From assembly GCA_028527945.1 (NCBI GenBank), contig JAQQAK010000140.1, positions 1-14,979 of the forward strand: a stretch of 14,979 bases of DNA. Reading direction: 5' to 3'. Origin of the DNA: Spirochaetaceae bacterium. GTDB taxonomy: Bacteria > Spirochaetota > Spirochaetia > UBA9216. The notes under the pieces are model-generated. The model did not search any database. It was not told the DNA's origin and was given only the letters and a program-made list of their open reading frames with translations. A program made the position numbers and the translations under genes. The number at the start of each line of letters is the position of its first letter. Position 1 is the first letter of the stretch. Shown here one piece after another: positions 13,636-14,979 of this stretch.

Positions 13636-14398
13636 TCCGTTTTCACCTGGTGCTGAGATTTTATATTTTGATGAAGTAGATTCTACAATGTTTGAGGCTA
13701 AACGTTTGGTTCAGGCTAAAGGTGGCAGAGGAGTTTCCTCTGGTACAGTTGTAAGGGCTGGCTATCAATCTTCAGGTCGTGGTAGAATAGCTGAGCGACA
13801 GTGGCTCGTCTCGCCTGGAGACGGACTTCTTTTTACTATTATTTTTACATCTGTAGATTTAAAAATAAGAATGGCTGATAAGCCCTTCTCTGTTTTATCA
13901 CTTTTATGCGGGCTTGCTGTTTCTTTATCCATAGAAGCCTTTGTTCCAAAATCTGAAGTAAGAATAAAATGGCCTAATGATATTCTTGTCGATGGCAAAA
14001 AGATTTGTGGAATGCTTTGTGAATCTTCTGGCGGTTATTGTTATGCTGGAATTGGAATAAATATTAAACAGAAAATCTTTACAGAGAAACTGAGACGTCC
14101 GGCATGTTCTCTTGAAATGATAATTGGAAAAATAATAGAGCCGGAAGTTTTATTGTCTTCTGTTCTTGAAAATATGTCTCTTGTTTTGCAATCATCGTCA
14201 TGGAAGGCTGATATAGAAGAACGTCTTTATTTGAAAGATGAAATAATTCAAATGAATGTTGGGCTTGCTGAAGAAAAAGCCGTAAATAATTCTATTGTAG
14301 AAGGTCGGCTGGTAGGAATAGATCCTTCTGGTGCACTTTCTCTTGAAACTGATAAAGGATTTATTTCTATCCTCAATGGTGATTTAATTATTCGATAA
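13628..14398 (+). CDS. birA: Biotin--protein ligase (BirA), short form without DNA-binding domain
   Basis: This 256-residue enzyme attaches biotin to the carrier lysine of biotin-dependent enzymes such as acetyl-CoA carboxylase, via biotinyl-AMP. Motifs are DST at 18-20, the biotinyl-AMP loop SSGRGR (48-53), KWPND at 114-118, DGKKICGML with the catalytic lysine (122-130) and GIGIN at 141-145. A C-terminal SH3-like domain ends in KGFISILNGDLI. It lacks the N-terminal helix-turn-helix of E. coli BirA, so it is a class I ligase that does not repress transcription. The ATG at 13628 overlaps the mnmA stop by 8 nt, so translation is probably coupled; no strong ribosome site is visible. A terminator follows the stop codon closely. 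Confidence 0.92.
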   Translation: MVNPFSPGAEILYFDEVDSTMFEAKRLVQAKGGRGVSSGTVVRAGYQSSGRGRIAERQWLVSPGDGLLFTIIFTSVDLKIRMADKPFSVLSLLCGLAVSLSIEAFVPKSEVRIKWPNDILVDGKKICGMLCESSGGYCYAGIGINIKQKIFTEKLRRPACSLEMIIGKIIEPEVLLSSVLENMSLVLQSSSWKADIEERLYLKDEIIQMNVGLAEEKAVNNSIVEGRLVGIDPSGALSLETDKGFISILNGDLIIR

Positions 14399-14401
14399 AA
14401 T

Positions 14402-14429
14402 CCATCTCAGCGGTAATTTGCTGAGATGG
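14402..14429. terminator. Shared terminator between birA and the small lipoprotein gene
   Basis: CCATCTCAGC (14402-14411) and GCTGAGATGG (14420-14429) form a perfect 10-bp stem with an 8-nt loop. The T-tract on the plus side is interrupted (ATATATTTTT), and on the minus side it is ATTTTAT. Its position between convergent stop codons supports use in both directions. Confidence 0.75.
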
Positions 14430-14438
14430 CATATATTT

Positions 14439-14876
14439 TTATTCTTCGTATAAGTCGAAAGTGAAAACATTGTCTGAGTATCCATCAAATCCACTGGTAT
14501 CAAGTACGTCGTCATTATCGGTCCAGTAGAGTCTTGTTTTTGGATATGTAAGAGTTTCTATTGTAAAACTATACTTATCTCCTGAGTTAGGACTAAATGT
14601 TAGTTCTTTTGAATCTTCATCATACGCCCAATCTCCATATTCTTTACCACTATTTTTGGTATCTAAAATTCCTAGTGCCTTATAAATATAAGTGAAGATG
14701 TAGGAGCCGTCAGATTTTAGTTCAAAATCATATTCATTTTCTAAAAGTCCGCCGTCTTCTCCTAATTGGCAAAACCAATCTCCAGTAATAGTTGTCTCAG
14801 TAAGACTTTCACTACATCCTGTAAAAATAGATATAGTAATCAAGAGTAAGCTAATTGCCAAAAAAGTTTTTTTCAT
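14439..14876 (-). CDS. Small putative lipoprotein, lipocalin-like beta-rich domain, unknown function
   Basis: This 145-residue protein starts with a lipoprotein signal (MKKTFLAISLLLITISIFTGC, lipid site Cys21). The mature part begins with ITGDWFCQL and alternates short strands with acidic turns: YDFELKSDGSYIFTYIYK, GDWAYDEDSKELTFSP, YSFTIETLTY. This pattern resembles lipocalin-like lipoproteins that open with G-x-W and contain a FxxDGxY strand. I do not recognise a specific family and assign no function. ATG at 14874-14876 has GGGAGAG as ribosome site. It is convergent with birA and ends at their shared terminator. Its own promoter is probably at 14930-14959. Confidence 0.8.
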   Translation of the reverse strand: MKKTFLAISLLLITISIFTGCSESLTETTITGDWFCQLGEDGGLLENEYDFELKSDGSYIFTYIYKALGILDTKNSGKEYGDWAYDEDSKELTFSPNSGDKYSFTIETLTYPKTRLYWTDNDDVLDTSGFDGYSDNVFTFDLYEE

Positions 14877-14929
14877 AACACTCTCCCTAAAAAAATAATT
14901 TAGAGAAAATATAAGTTAAGCTCCTTAAA

Positions 14930-14959
14930 AATATCTTAAATTAATTGAGGCTTTTTCAA
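14930..14959 (-). promoter_or_regulatory. Candidate promoter of the small lipoprotein gene
   Basis: On the minus strand TTGAAA (14954-14959) lies 18 nt from GATATT (14930-14935). Both boxes are imperfect. A palindrome, GAGACT-TT-AGTCTC, sits just upstream at 14966-14979, at the window edge. Confidence 0.4.
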
Positions 14960-14979
14960 AACTTAGAGACTTTAGTCTC

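Overview
The window is AT-rich bacterial DNA, most likely from a Treponema-type spirochete. The pointers are loose lipoboxes (LFSGC, LIFYGC, IFTGC), a surface lipoprotein combining Listeria-Bacteroides repeats with BspA-like 25-residue repeats, and short intergenic gaps. This placement is an inference from gene style; no rRNA or tRNA is present to confirm it.

Layout. 93-815 (minus) is a decayed LuxR-type regulator with in-frame stops and an unrecognised tail. 854-1657 (minus) is an intact DeoR-family repressor. It diverges from an eight-gene plus-strand operon (1898-10079) across a 240-bp control region with a strong sigma-70 promoter and several AAACAT/ATGTTT half-sites. The operon encodes a glycerol-kinase-like FGGY kinase, the two halves of a split transketolase, a zinc-dependent polyol dehydrogenase, then, after a structured 226-nt gap, a sugar ABC importer (binding lipoprotein, double ATPase, permease). 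A bidirectional terminator at 10059-10094 closes it.

The rest is mixed. 10093-10401 (minus) is a standalone Nif3/YqfO-insert-like protein. 10503-12443 is a repeat-built lipoprotein. After a terminator come mnmA (tRNA 2-thiouridylase, apparently leaderless) and an overlapping biotin-protein ligase gene, a shared terminator, and a small minus-strand lipoprotein at 14439-14876.

How the genes may work together. The importer brings in a sugar or sugar alcohol. The dehydrogenase oxidises a polyol to a ketose, the FGGY kinase phosphorylates the ketose, and the split transketolase passes a two-carbon unit into the pentose phosphate pathway. The DeoR protein, whose family senses phosphorylated sugars, would switch the operon. 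No isomerase, epimerase or aldolase is encoded, so a polyol substrate (a pentitol such as xylitol or D-arabinitol, or less commonly a branched pentitol such as apiitol) fits best. The exact substrate cannot be read from the sequence. This operon is the most interesting part of the window.
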